Notes: generated from the sequence alone by a model not told the origin. A DNA stretch of 64,000 bases from Ctena decussata (GCA_963989385.1 OZ022499.1:102160786-102224785), one strand, 5' to 3'; shown: positions 46,874 to 58,947, counted from the first letter of the stretch. Program-made: numbers and translations.

Positions 46874-47460
46874 TCCTTTAAGAGTAGTGTCCATGAAACA
46901 AAATTATTTCCTTTAAGAGTAGTGTCCATGAGAGAAAATTATTTCCTTTAAGAGTAGTGACCATGCGAGAAAATTATTTCCTTTAGAGTAGTGACCATGA
47001 GAGAAAATTATTTCCTTTAGGAGTAGTGACCATGAGAGAAAATTATTTCCCTTTAAGAGTAGTCTCCTAAGAGCGCAAATTATTTCCTTTAAGAGTAGTC
47101 TCCTAAGAGCAAATTATTTCCTTTAAGAATAATCTTCTTGACAGCAAATTATTTCTTTTGACTGTAGTCCCCATGAGAGCAAATTATTTCCTTTAAGAGT
47201 AGTTTCCATGAGAGCAAATTATTTCCTTTAAGAGTAGTCTCCATGAGAGCAAATTATTTCCTTTAAGAGTAGTCTCCATGAGAGGAAATAATATAGTTTA
47301 CAAGTAGTCCCCATGAGAGCAAATTATTTCCTTTAAGAGTAGTCCCCATAAGAGCAAATTTTATTTCCTTTAAGAGTAGTCTCAATGAGAGCAAATTATT
47401 CCACATATGGGTAGTTTCCATGAGAGCAAATTGTTTTGTTTAAGAGTAGTCTCCATTGGA
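46874..47460. repeat. 35-bp minisatellite, about 16 copies
   Basis: Unit approximately agagcaaattatttccttta plus agagtagtctccatg, 35 bp, with a few substitutions per copy. Half units occur left of the inserted element (45815-45865) as an inverted pair (aaaggaaataatttgctct / agagcaaattatt), so the array grew from one arm of a hairpin repeat. Confidence 0.9.
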
Positions 47461-48455
47461 GAAGAATTCACCAACCAGGAAAGCAAATAGCTACAGTTGT
47501 ATCCCTTGTTAAGAAGGCCACTAGACCATTGCAGTTCACTGAAAAGAGTTGCCTCTTCAAAATTCCCTGATTTTTGCATGACACTATGGATCAGAAAGCT
47601 TATTATCTTAACTTTAACAGTTTTATAGGTGTCACATGAAAATTGGGGATAGAATCTGCTCCTGGATGGGGAGCAAATTCCTTCAAGAGTAGACCCCTAC
47701 AGTGGAGGGAACAAGGAATATTTTTCCTGACAGTATATCCTTTCCCTTTCAGCTGTAAACATTAATTTTCAATTTCTCTGATCCAAATTGTCCCTGAACA
47801 ATCACAAAATTCCCTGTCATTTCCATGAATGATACGTTTTACAGACAAACATTTGGAAAACATTTATTTTTCTGACTGACACAACTGCTGCTGAATTGTA
47901 AATCAACTGAAGATATCTGACTTATTTGGGACAGTAGCAGTATACAGGTAATTTTGACACCATAACGAGCAACAAAGTCATCAGCTGTGTATATTCTATA
48001 AATGATATATAAACAATAAAAACACATACAAAAATGTTTGTAACTCTGCAGCCCCTTGAGAATAAGTGTCATGAAACCTGAAGCCAGCATGCACAAATAT
48101 GCAACATGTACAGCCTTCCTTAAATCAATAATCTCAGAATCCCTAGGACCCTTTAAGATATATGTGTACGCCTACAAAACAGAATTAAATGACTTGAGAA
48201 TAATTATCTGTCTTAGAAAAACTGAAGTTTCTGTTGAAAGAATTTCAGTTTGTAATGTCATTGAAATATTAGCAGAGCATGGCAAACTATGTTTGCTGTG
48301 CTTAGAAAATACATATAATGACGTCATATATCTGTTACCATAGCAGCTAAGAGTTCATATTAATGTCTAAATGACATCATCAAGACATCATTCTGCCAAG
48401 GTAGTAAGTACAACAGTTGGTAATTTCACAGTTGCTATGGTAACAGATCTATGAC
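47461..48455. other. Gene-free stretch
   Basis: No gene supported. A 95-residue frame (48056-48343) and an 85-residue one (47839-48096) overlap on opposite strands and match nothing I know. An inverted pair, atatctgttaccatagcagc (about 48328) and gttgctatggtaacagatct (about 48432), may mark a short foldback. Confidence 0.4.
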
Positions 48456-48466
48456 ATTTTCTCACT

Positions 48467-48518
48467 TATAATTCAAGAGGAGCATGGCATACAGTGTATG
48501 CCATGCTCCTCTTGAATC
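48467..48518. repeat. Perfect palindrome of about 46 bp
   Basis: attcaagaggagcatggcat and atgccatgctcctcttgaat around acagtgt. Confidence 0.85.
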
Positions 48519-49127
48519 ATACATGAGATGCTACCTGAAATTCATACAATGGAAAAGTGTGATTTTCTCAAACAAATAATTATTCTAAAGTCATTTAATT
48601 CTATTTTTCACATACTTTTCTGCCATTTATTATACAGGGGAAAAATTTGTGACTTCCTGTTTGCTTTCCTGGACAACAAAGCCCTTCTTAATAGGTACGT
48701 CTACTCTTGAAGGAAAACATTTGCTCCTAGGGTAGCAAATTCTTTCCTTTAAAAGTTGACCTCTATGAAGAAGGGAATCAAAATTGAAAATGGTAGAGTT
48801 GCTTTCCCTGAAAAAGTGCCCAGTCACCAATTAACTGGGAAGCAAAGTGGGCAGGCTGCATAGATGTAAATGCTAAATGGGATCTTCACTATTCACATCC
48901 TTGATACAGCTTTTCTCACGATGGGGCTAATATAAATTACTGTAAATATATTTCATAAAAATAAATGGAAGCTCTAACACAAAAAAAACCCTTAAGCTCC
49001 ATATAAGCCAATATTTGAGGACTGGTGTGTTTTCCTTACATCTTCGTGTTTTGTTACTGATTTACTTCCATGGTAAACAGCTATGGTCATGTCAGGACGG
49101 TCAGTTAACCTAACCACACTATTCCTG

Positions 49128-49926
49128 GGCAGGCTTGTGGAATCTCATGTAAACTATCTCACCTTGTGATTATTACCAACTTGTGAATTCTAATGTGACC
49201 TGTCTCATCCTGTGATTATTACCACCTTGAGTAATCTCATGGGAACTGCCTTTATTTGTGATTACTAGTATTACTACATTGTGGAATCACATGTGCACTG
49301 AACTGCCTCACCTTGTTATTCTTATTACCACCTCGTGGGTTCTCATATAAACTGCCCCATGTGATTATTACCACTCTATGGAATCTAATGTGAACTGAAT
49401 CACCACATGATTATTACCATCTTGAGGAATCTCGGGCGTAAATAGCATTTCTTTGTGATTTTTACCACCTTGTGAAATCTCCTAGGAACTGCCTCACCAT
49501 GTGATTATTACCACCTTCTGGAATCTCATGTACACTGCCTCACCATGTGATTATTACCACCTTCTGGAATCCCATGTAAACTGCCTCACCTTGTGATTAT
49601 TATCATATTGTGGAATCCCATGTAAACTATCTCACCTTGTGATTTTTACCAACTTGTGAATTCACATGTGAACTGCCTAACCCTGTGTAGATATTTACCA
49701 CCTTCAGAAATCTCATATGAACTGTCTGACTTTGTGATTATTACCACCTTGTGGAATCTCATGTAAACTACCTCATCTTGTGATTATTACCACCTTGTGA
49801 AATCTCCTAGGAACTGCCTCACCATGTGATTATTACCACCTTCTGGAATCTCATGTACACTGCCTCACCATGTGATTATTACCACCTTCTGGAATCCCAT
49901 GTAAACTGTCTCACCTTGTGATTATT
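49128..49926. repeat. 46-bp satellite with 325-bp higher-order unit, left block
   Basis: Monomer approximately tgtgattattaccacctt, then gtggaatctcatgtaaac and tgcctcacct, 46 bp. Two stretches starting ctcctaggaactgcctcacc at 49479 and 49804 are nearly identical and 325 bp apart, so about seven monomers form a higher-order unit. The block is interrupted by the element at 49927-56438 and resumes in register at 56441. Confidence 0.85.
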
Positions 49927-52761
49927 AGCTCACCTGTCAAGGTGAGCTTATAGTATAGCCTTGGTCCGTTGTCGGTGCCGTTGGCGTCCACACTTTTAAA
50001 CATCTTCTCATAAACCACTGGGCAGATTGAAGCCAAATTTCATATGGAGCCTTAACAGGATGGGGGAACGAAAGTTTATATATTTGGCCCAGGTCACATG
50101 ACCAAGATGGCCGCCATGCCCATATATGGTAACAAGAGGACCAATGGTCCTGTAGCTCACCTGACACTTGGTCCTGGTATATATTTTAATGCTTTTATAC
50201 ATGTATATAGCACCAGGGCAGGGGCAGATAACCCCCCTCCCTTGGGGATTAATGTTGAGTCCCAATTCTATATACCAAGCCACAAGGTCACTGGGCCTTT
50301 GTTTCTGGACAAAGATTTCTGAAGGGTTTTTATCATAAATGGGTGTGGCGGCCACCATGTTCATACGACCATGACCATCTGAACAAACTTTGATTCCTTT
50401 GACCCAGTATTAAAGCTCCATAATATATGAAACACAGTAATCATTTGTATAAACTATGATGGGCCTGAGTGCCCAATGCTACATACCGGTACCAAGTTTC
50501 AAGGTTATAGGCCTTGCGGTTCTCGAGAAAAAGACGTTTGAAGAGTTTTTACCATATATGGGCATGGTGGCCATCTTGGTCTAGTGACCAAGACCATCTG
50601 AACAAACTATGGTTCCTTTAAGCCGGTGAAGCTCCATATGAAATATGGCTTCAATTGACCCTAGTGGCCACTGAGAAGATGTTTGAAAATGTTGACGGGT
50701 GACAGAATCTCAATGACCTTGTACAAAGGTCAAAGAATGACCTTGACCTTTAACGACAAAATATCTTCATCTGGTCATTTAGTCAACCATATATACCAAA
50801 TATTGCATCTTAGACTTAAATAGTTTCTGAAAAATCCACTGTTTAAGCATTTTCCCATATAAAAGCCGACATAATGTACCAAAGTTGACAGTGTCATAAA
50901 TTAGGTCAAGGTCAACGCACGATCATTTGTATAAACTATGATGGGCTTGAGTGCCCAAAGCTACATACCAAGTTTCAAGGTCATACACCTTTTGGTTCTG
51001 GAGAAGAAGATTTTGAAGGGTTTTTACCATATACGGGCATGGCGGCCATCTTGGTCAAGACCCTGAGAACAAACTTTTATTCCCCGATCACACGTAGACT
51101 CCATATGAAATTTCGCTTCAATCAGACCAGTGGTTTCAGAGGAGTAGATGTTTTGAAAATCTTGATGACGGACAGACCGACAAAATGACCTTGACCTTTC
51201 AGTGACATAATATCTTCATCTGGTCATTTAGTTGACCATATATACCATGTATTGTACCTAAGACTTAAATAGTTTCTGAGAAATCCACTGTATAAGCGTT
51301 TTCCCATATAAAAGCCTAACATACCAAAGTCATCAATTAATTCAAGGTCAACACATGGTCATCATTTGTATAAACTATGATGGGCCAGCATGCCCGATGC
51401 TACATACCAAGTTTCAAGGTCATAGGCCTATTGGTTCTAGAGAAGAAGATTTTCGAAGGGTTTTTACCATATATGGGCATGGTGGCCATCTTGGTCATGT
51501 GACCCAGACCCCGGGTATAAACTTTCGTTACCCCATCCCTGAGACTCCATATGAAATTTGGCTTCAATCGGCCCAGTGGTTTCAGAGGAGAAGATGTTTG
51601 AAAATCTTGATGACGGATGGTCTGACAGAATGACCTTGACCTTTAGTGACATAGTATCTTCATCTGGGGCCAGTTTCACAAACGATCTAAGTAAGAACTT
51701 TTGACTTAAGTTATAACTTAAGTCAGAAGTTTATACTAAAAATCTTAGTTTAAACTCTTTGCTTAGATTTTGCTATAAACTTAAGTCAACCAGCGAGGTG
51801 ACTTTTAAAATGTGTAAGGTAGATATGCTGATGATAGGCTGTCATATTTCAGGAGATACCACAAAATGCGTGAATAAATGAAGACTGTTTTGTTCATCCA
51901 TTATGCGCCTCAAATTCTAACTTGTATTTTATGCTGTAACCTATAAGCGGTTTGAAGCACAAGCAACTTTGCTACTGCACATCCTATGTGGTTTCTGTTC
52001 CGGCTCCTCTGTGTTCATTTAGTAGGCACTGTGCATGGTAGGGTTTGATCTTATCCTCCTTCAGTCTTCTACTGTTCGTGCTTCGGGAACCCTATGTTCT
52101 GTGATTGCGGCCATTTCTGGGTAAATTCATAGCTCTGCCATAGCTGAACCAATTTACCTGAGTCATATAGACGATTACTTCTTAAGGTGATGAAGACAGG
52201 GATCGGATTTAGGACTCATCCCCTGCGGCACCTAGTGTTTACAAGGTAAAAAAGAAAACGGTATGTACATTGCAGCCTAGGCCTGTACATTCAGGACGTT
52301 TTTTTTATAAAGCCTCATACGAACGCATTCGTATATGTTTGTGACTGTGTGTGTTTTTTTTGTATGCCTGTCCCTCTTTCTATCAATATGAGGCAATTAT
52401 AAACTAAACCATGTAGAGTGACACCTAACCTGCGACTGGTATATTGTTTTTACCTTAATGACCCCGTCGAGACAGTATTTCACTCAAATACTGCACCTAC
52501 TGCAAAAGTAGCAGGTATTTGGGACGTCCAAATGTCGAAAGTTCGTGGTAACTTTGTCATACATGTACGAGTTTGTGGAGGTCTGCATGACCATTTGTGG
52601 GGTAAATGTTTTCTCACGTGCGTGCCCACATAAAAGTGCATTTCAGATCGAGGAATTTAGCTATGATGAGAGTGGGAAATGCCAAAGTCCCACCGTGAAA
52701 ACTCTCCTGTAGCCAGGTTTCGGTGGAATACAAGAGTTAAGTGTGGGTGAGTGGGTGAAGT

Positions 52762-52963
52762 GATGGATGGATGGATGATGCGTTTTTATGTCCTTTTCAA
52801 CAGTATTTCAGTTATATCAGGACGATGGGACGGTGATAATGAAAGGTGGTGTGCAATGAAACCCCGTTTACGGTAGGAAGGATTCTCGCCTCAAGCGAGG
52901 CTCGAACCCGGTCCGCGATATCAGTAGGCCAGCGCTAAACCCACTGAGCTACCGGGGCTCCTG
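52762..52963 (-). mobile_element. tRNA-derived SINE, family C, copy 2
   Basis: On the minus strand the head gagccccggtagctcagtgg has a standard A box and gggttcgagcctcg a B box. The body matches copy 1 (gtcctgatataactg, cctttcattatcaccgtccc) and the tail is (catc)n. Confidence 0.8.
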
Positions 52964-53038
52964 GGTGAAGTGAGGAAGTGCCTATCCGATAGGGTATATT
53001 TCACTAAATAATCGACTTATTTAGGAAGCAAAGGCAGT

Positions 53039-53228
53039 GCTCCAGATAAGAAGGGATACAGAGATAATTCTGAGATAATTTTCCTTATTTCTGAAGTAAA
53101 ACATATGTTAAGACCCTCATTCGATCGGTCTCGGAAACACGGTTCTAATGAGGGGTCACAACATATGCTTTTATGGAGAAGTATTGAAAATTGTCCCTCG
53201 ATTATCCGTTTTTCCCCTTATCTGATGA
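53039..53228. mobile_element. MITE, gctccagataagaag family, copy 3
   Basis: tccagataagaagggataca on the left, tttttccccttatctga on the right. The interior has ctaatgaggggtcacaacat. Confidence 0.7.
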
Positions 53229-53847
53229 CTGAAAGAGGGACCCTACGTTTTGGCACTGACCATCGCACACACTGCTGATAACGACTGACGGTCTCAGCAG
53301 TTCTAAACATTTCTGATGCCAGCAATATCCTTTCCATTGATCAAGTTTACGAACAGACAAGTCTATCACTTCCGCACAGTGGTACTTACTGTGTCTGCCG
53401 CAGTTGAACGAAGCATAAAAGGTTTCAGATTCGGTTGGTTGGTTGGTCGTTTTTGGTGTAACGGCTCTTTGAGGCAGTCTATCAGTCTATATCGAACCGT
53501 CTCTCAGAGAGAGGGAGAAGGAAAAGAGCTAGGATATAGGAGAGAGAAAAATGTCCAAACAATACCCTCCCGCACCTAATGCAAACACAGTTGGCCATTG
53601 TCCCACTATTATCCATATTAGGAGGACGCCCTAGCATTGAAACTTACCCAGCTCCATCACTCGACCACGACCATCCCCCAAAGGTTGGGGAAGCATGATT
53701 TTCAAATGACAAGCATGTCAGGAACCTTCGTATACTCAGTTTAACTTAAAATGCATAAAAATTAGGGAACACATTCAAAGCAGTACTATTTTATATCAAA
53801 CTACCGTATATAAATAAAATAAACTGAAAAAAAATGAAAGGGAAAAG

Positions 53848-53922
53848 CGGAGATTCGAACCCGTAACTGCCTGTGTTAGAGCGCAAAACGCTGTCCACTA
53901 CTCCACCGCCTCAGATATGTAA
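53848..53922 (-). pseudogene. tRNA-like sequence (pseudogene or SINE head)
   Basis: On the minus strand, gaggcggtggagtagtggac resembles an acceptor/D-arm with A box and cgggttcgaatctccgc a B box. The T stem pairs poorly, so a functional tRNA is unlikely. It lies inside the 2.5-kb transposon. Confidence 0.4.
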
Positions 53923-54595
53923 TTATGTTGTTTGGTACATAGAAGTATATTGCAGACATTTTACACGGATAAAAATAGACTCCTAAAAATAGACAAGACT
54001 TAAGTCAAAACAGTTTAAGTTTTTGCTAAGACAAATTTGTGAAACTGCTTAAGTAGGAACTTAAGTCATTCTTACTTTTTAACTTAAGTTATATCTTAAG
54101 TGGTAACTTAAGCACAAATCTAAGATATGTTCATGAAACTGGCCCCTGGTCATTTAGTCGACCATGTATGCCAAGTATTGTACCTTAGACTTAAATAGTT
54201 TCTGAGAAATCCACCGTTTAAGCGTTTTCCCAAATAAAAGCCTAACGTACCAAAGTTGACCATGTCATAAATTAGGTCAAGGTCATCACAAGGTCATGAT
54301 TTATATAAATTATGATGGGCCCGCATGCCCGATGCTACACACCAAGTTTCAAGGTTATAGGCCTTTTGGTTCTGGAGAAGAAGATTTTTGAACGGTTTTT
54401 ACCATATATGGGCATGGCGGCCATCTTGGTCATGTGACCTGGACCAAATATATAAACTTTCGTTCCCCCATCCTGTTAAGGCTCCATATGAAATTTGGCT
54501 TCAATCCACCAAGTGGTTTCTGAGAAGAAGATGTTTAAAATTGTGGACGACGCCGACGACGCCGGACGACGGACCAAGTCTATACTATAAGAACC

Positions 54596-54628
<33 letters not shown>

Positions 54629-56440
54629 GATTGCTTTGAAACTTGGTATGTAGCATCTTGGACTCTAGTTCTACAAAATTTATATAAATCATGACCTTGT
54701 GTTGACCTTGACCTATTTTATGGCAAGGTCAAATTTGGTCCCTTAGGCTTTTGAATGGGAAAAGCTGAAAATGTGCATTTTTATATTGTTATTGTGCTCT
54801 GTGATACTGAAATGCAGTCATCGTCAACCACTATGAATACTAGAGGTCAAGGTCATTAAGTGACCTTTGCCAAAGGTCATTTGTCCGTTGTGTGTCAACA
54901 TTTTTAGAGGACTTCTCCTCTGAAGCTACTGGGCCAATTTTAATTAAATTTCATATGCAGCCTTCAGGCAAAGCGGGAAAGAAATTTTATATATTTGGCT
55001 CAGGTCACATGACCAAGATGGCCGCCATGCCCATATATGGTAAAAACCTTTTAAAATCTTCTTCTGCAGAACCACTGGGCCGATTGCCTTGAAACTTGGT
55101 ATTTAGCATCTTGGACTCTAGTTCTACAAAATTTATATAAATGATGACCTTCGGTTGACCTTGACCTATTTTATGGCAAGGTCAAATTTGATCCCTTAGG
55201 CTTTTGAGTGGGAAAATCTGAAACAGTGCATTTTTCTGTTGCTTTTGTGCTCTGTGATAAGGAAATGTAGTCAATTTACACACCTATGGATATGAGAGGT
55301 CAAGGTCATTTAGTGACCTTGATCAAAGGTCATTTGGCCATTGGGTGTCATCATTTTCAAACATCTTCTCCTCAGAAACCATTGGGCTGATTGAATCCAA
55401 ATTTCATATAAAGACTTAACATGATGTGCGACCGATAGTTTATATATTTGGCCTAGGTCACATGACCAAGATGGCCGCCATGCTCATATATGGTAAAAAC
55501 CTTAAAAAATCTTCTACTCCAGAACCACTGGCCCGATTGCCTTGAAACTTGGTATGTAGCATCTTTGACTCCAGTACTACAAAGCTTACATAAATGATGA
55601 CCTTAGGTTGACCTTGACCTGTTTTATGGCAAGGTCAAATTTGGTCCCTTGAGCTTTTGAATTGGAAAAGCAGAAAAAGTGCATTTTTCTGTTGCTGTTG
55701 TCCTCTGTGATATGGAAATTCAGTCATCGTCAACCCCTACGAATTCTAGAGGTCAAGATCATTGTTGTCGTCATCCGTCATCAACATTTACAAAGGACTT
55801 CTCATCAGAAATCACTGGGCTGATTGAAGCCAAATTTCATATAGAGCCTTAACAGTAGTAGTAGTATTTCAATTCTCATATCAACGTTGCCCCCGCACCT
55901 CAGCGGAACGAATCCATAGCCGCAGTAACAGTATAAAGAAACAAAATTTATATATTTGACCCAGATCACATGACCAAGATGGCCACCATGCCCATTTATG
56001 GTAAAAACCTTAAAAATTCTTCTTCTCAAGAACCACTGAGCCGATTGCCTTGAAACTTGGTATGTGGCATCATGGACTATAGTACTACAAAGTTTATATA
56101 AATGATGACCTTAGGTTGACCTTGACCTATTTAATGGCAAGGTCAAATTTGGTCCCTTAGGCTTTTGAATGGGAAAGGATGAGAAATTGCATTTTTCTGT
56201 TGCTATTGAGCTCTGTGATATGGAAATGCAGTCAACTTCAACTTCTATAAATATTAGAGGTCAAGATCATTTAGTGACTTTATAGAAGTGGCCATGATTG
56301 AACAGTTTACACACTCACTATCCAATCCTATAGAATTGCAGCCTGTTTATTAGCCTGCCTGAGCCGAAAGCTTGCATTTTGGCCACTTGACCTGAGCATA
56401 TACTGGCAGGTGAGCGATCGTTGCCCTTGGGCGACTTGTT

Positions 56441-58420
56441 ATCATATTGTGGAATCCCATGTAAACTATCTCACCTTGTGATTTTTACCAACTTGTGAAT
56501 TCTCATGTGAACTGCCTAACCCTGTGTAGATATTTACCACCTTCAGGAATCTCATATGAACTGTCTGACTTTGTGATTATTACCACCTTGTGGAATCTCA
56601 TGTAAACTACCTCATCTTGTGATTATTAACACCTTGTAAAATCTCATTAGAACTGCGCCACTTTGTGGTCATTTCCACCTTGTGGAATCTCATGTAAACT
56701 GCCTAACTTTGTGATTATTTCCACCTTCAGGAATCTCATATAAACTGTCTGACCTTGGGATTATCACCACTTTGTGGAATCTAACGAGAACTATCTCATC
56801 TTGTGATTATTATCATTGTGTCGAATCTCACGAGAACTGCCTCACCTTGTGATCATTGCCGCCTTGTCGCATCTCATGTAAACTGCCTCACCTTGTGATC
56901 ATTAACATACCATACCACCTGGAAACTGCCTCACCTTGTGATTATTACCACCTTGTGAAATCTCATGAGAACTGCCTCACCTTGTGATTATTATTACCAT
57001 GTCGAATCTTATGTAAATTTCCTCAGCTCGTACTTATTACCGCCTTGTGGAATCTTGTGTGAACTGCCTTACCTTGTCTTGCGATTATAACTGCCTTTTG
57101 GTATCTCATTGGAATGACCTCAACCTGTGATTATTACCACGTTGTGTGATCTTATGTAAACTACCTCAATTTGTGATTATTACCACTATGAGGAATCACA
57201 TGAGAACTGCATCACCACATGATTATTACCACTTTGTGGGACCTCATGTAAACTATTTCACCTTCTTAAAATTACCATCTTCTGGAGTCTCAAGCAAACT
57301 ATTTCACCTTGTGATTATTACCAACTTGAAGGATCTCATGGAAACTATCTCACCTTGTAATATTACCTAATTTGTAGGAGCTCATGCAAACTATCTCACC
57401 TTATGATTATTACAACCTTGTGGGATCTGTTGAATACTGCCTCTGAGATTTTTATTATTTTGTGGAATCTCAGTAGAACTGCCTCAACTCCATCATCATT
57501 GTGCAGATTATATTTTCTGGTTCTTTGGGATCATTGAGTTCATTTAGAGTCATTTTGAAAACAGAGTTCTGCTTAAGCCGGTGCTAGGGGGCATGGCGGG
57601 TGTCACACATTTCATTAATGGTCATGAACCAACTCATTAAAACGAATTTGCTATTTTCATTTCTTTGTGTCTTCCTTACTTCCAAAGGATCTATTCAGAA
57701 CTTATTGTAATTATTTCCATGTTAGAGGATCTCAAGGGAACTTCCTCACCTTGTGATTATTACCACCTTGTGAACTGTCTCAGCTTGTGATTATTATCAT
57801 CTTGAGGAATTTCCCAGAGAGCTGTCTCACCTTGTGTTTATTACCAATTTGTGGAGATGTTATGAAAACTGCCTATCCTAGGGATTATTATCAATATGTA
57901 GGATCTTAAGAGACTTGCCTCACCTAGGGATTATTACCACTTGAGAATCACAACTGAACTGCTTCTCTTCCCTGTCAGTGAAATGCCTCATCTATCTCTA
58001 TCTTGTGGAATCTCATGAGAACTGCTCACCTTGTGATGGTATTTTTGAGAACTGCCTCATCTTGTGATTATCACCACCTTGTACACTGCTTCACTTTGAG
58101 ACTATTTCCATCTTGTGGAATTCTGGCAGAACTGCCTCACCTTGTGATTATTATCTTCATATAGAAATTCTGCAGAACTGCCTAAACTGGCATTCTCAGA
58201 TTGGGATTAATAACATCTTGTGGAATCTCAGTTGCACTGCCTCATCTTGTGACTATTACCACTTTGTAGAATGCCGTCAGAACTTTGTCAAACTTGGATT
58301 AATACCACTTTGTTGAGTCTCATTAGAACTGACTCACTTTGTGATTATTACAACACAGAAGAATCTTTCTGTAATTTATAAGCACATTATAGTATCTCAT
58401 TAGCACTGATGTACTAATCT
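56441..58420. repeat. 46-bp satellite, right block
   Basis: It continues the left block exactly where it was cut (atcatattgtggaatccc). The first 200 bp are nearly identical to 49600-49800, then monomers decay toward 58400. A unique-looking segment near 57490-57720 separates two stretches of monomers. Confidence 0.85.
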
Positions 58421-58665
58421 ACTAATGTGATTCCATAATGAGTTTTTGTGGAGAGAGTCGAAACACTGACACTCTGACCTAAAATATTGGCTTACATGCA
58501 GCTATGGAACAGTGAACACAACATTTGTCATATGAGATTGCACATACAGTATATATTCTTAGAACATATCACATCATAAAACAGACATGATCTCAATGGA
58601 CTGCTCTTTCATACCTGCCTTGTACTGAACTCTAGGGTTGATATAATGCTGAGAGCAGACCAGTG

Positions 58666-58840
58666 CCCTAGATAAGAAGAGTAAGCAAGGATGATTCTGG
58701 GATAATTTTCCATCTTTCTGCAATAAAACATAGGTGGTAACCCCTCATTAGAACCACCTTTTCGGGACAGTTCTAATGGGTGGCATTTTCTAATGAGGGG
58801 TAACAGCCAATGTTTTGCTGAGAACTTAGAATTATCATAA
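58666..58840. mobile_element. MITE, gctccagataagaag family, partial copy
   Basis: gccctagataagaagagtaa, aacccctcattagaaccacc and an internal inverted pair around ttcgggacagttctaatg. The right end is degraded. Confidence 0.55.
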
Positions 58841-58947
58841 AAACCTCACCTGAAACTCTGGCAGATAAACCAATGGAACAAAATGCAGACCAATAAGCAA
58901 GGGCAACATAAATGGATTTTTCCGAAGTGTTTTTGTAAAACCAGAAA

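Larger units (their letters stand above)
51667..54145. mobile_element. 2.5-kb TIR transposon with 3-bp CTG duplication, Harbinger-like
   Basis: Ends GGGCCAGTTTCACAAAC and tgttcatgaaactggccc, flanked by CTG on both sides (51664-51666, 54146-54148). The uninterrupted host sequence, cttcatctggtcatttag, is visible at 50764, confirming the 3-bp duplication. Subterminal aacttaagt repeats lie at both ends. No transposase frame remains; the interior holds a SINE, a MITE and a tRNA-like segment. A 3-bp duplication with GGGCC-type ends suggests PIF/Harbinger. Confidence 0.7.
50131..54591 (-). mobile_element. Reverse hairpin-CTTG element lacking its 5' hairpin (nested)
   Basis: It begins AACAAG plus hairpin AGGACCaatGGTCCT, then agctcacctgacac, and continues with reversed modules (accatatatgggcatggcgg, caaggtcataggcc). 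It ends cgacggaccaagtctatact and ataag, which matches the outer element's start only from cttatagtatag onward, so the AGCTCACCTG hairpin is absent. The host sequence resumes in gaacctttaaaaatcttct. Confidence 0.65.
49927..56438 (+). mobile_element. Large composite hairpin-CTTG element inserted in the 46-bp satellite
   Basis: AGCTCACCTgtcAAGGTGAGCT is the 5' hairpin. Then come a gtccgttgtcggtgccg segment and modules of about 455 bp (accaagatggccgccatgcc, cttcttctccagaaccactg, ccttgaaacttggtatgtag, aggtcaaggtcatt). It closes with ggcaggtgagcgatcg, hairpin GTTGCCCTTGGGCGAC, CTTG, TT. The outer parts are 49927-50130 and about 54592-56438. The middle is a reverse-oriented relative (50131-54591) that itself holds a 2.5-kb TIR transposon. 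Confidence 0.75.

Noticed and set aside
46874..47460. CRISPR-like regular array (35-bp period)
   Set aside because: There are no unique spacers between repeats, the whole period is conserved, and the sequence is eukaryotic; it is a minisatellite.
49937..50364. Overlapping minus-strand frames with HIWAWRPSWSCDL
   Set aside because: Same module translation as above, also seen on the other strand at 54388-54600; no start context or codon signal.
53848..53922. Functional tRNA gene
   Set aside because: A and B boxes are present but the T stem and acceptor stem pair poorly, and it lies inside a decayed transposon.
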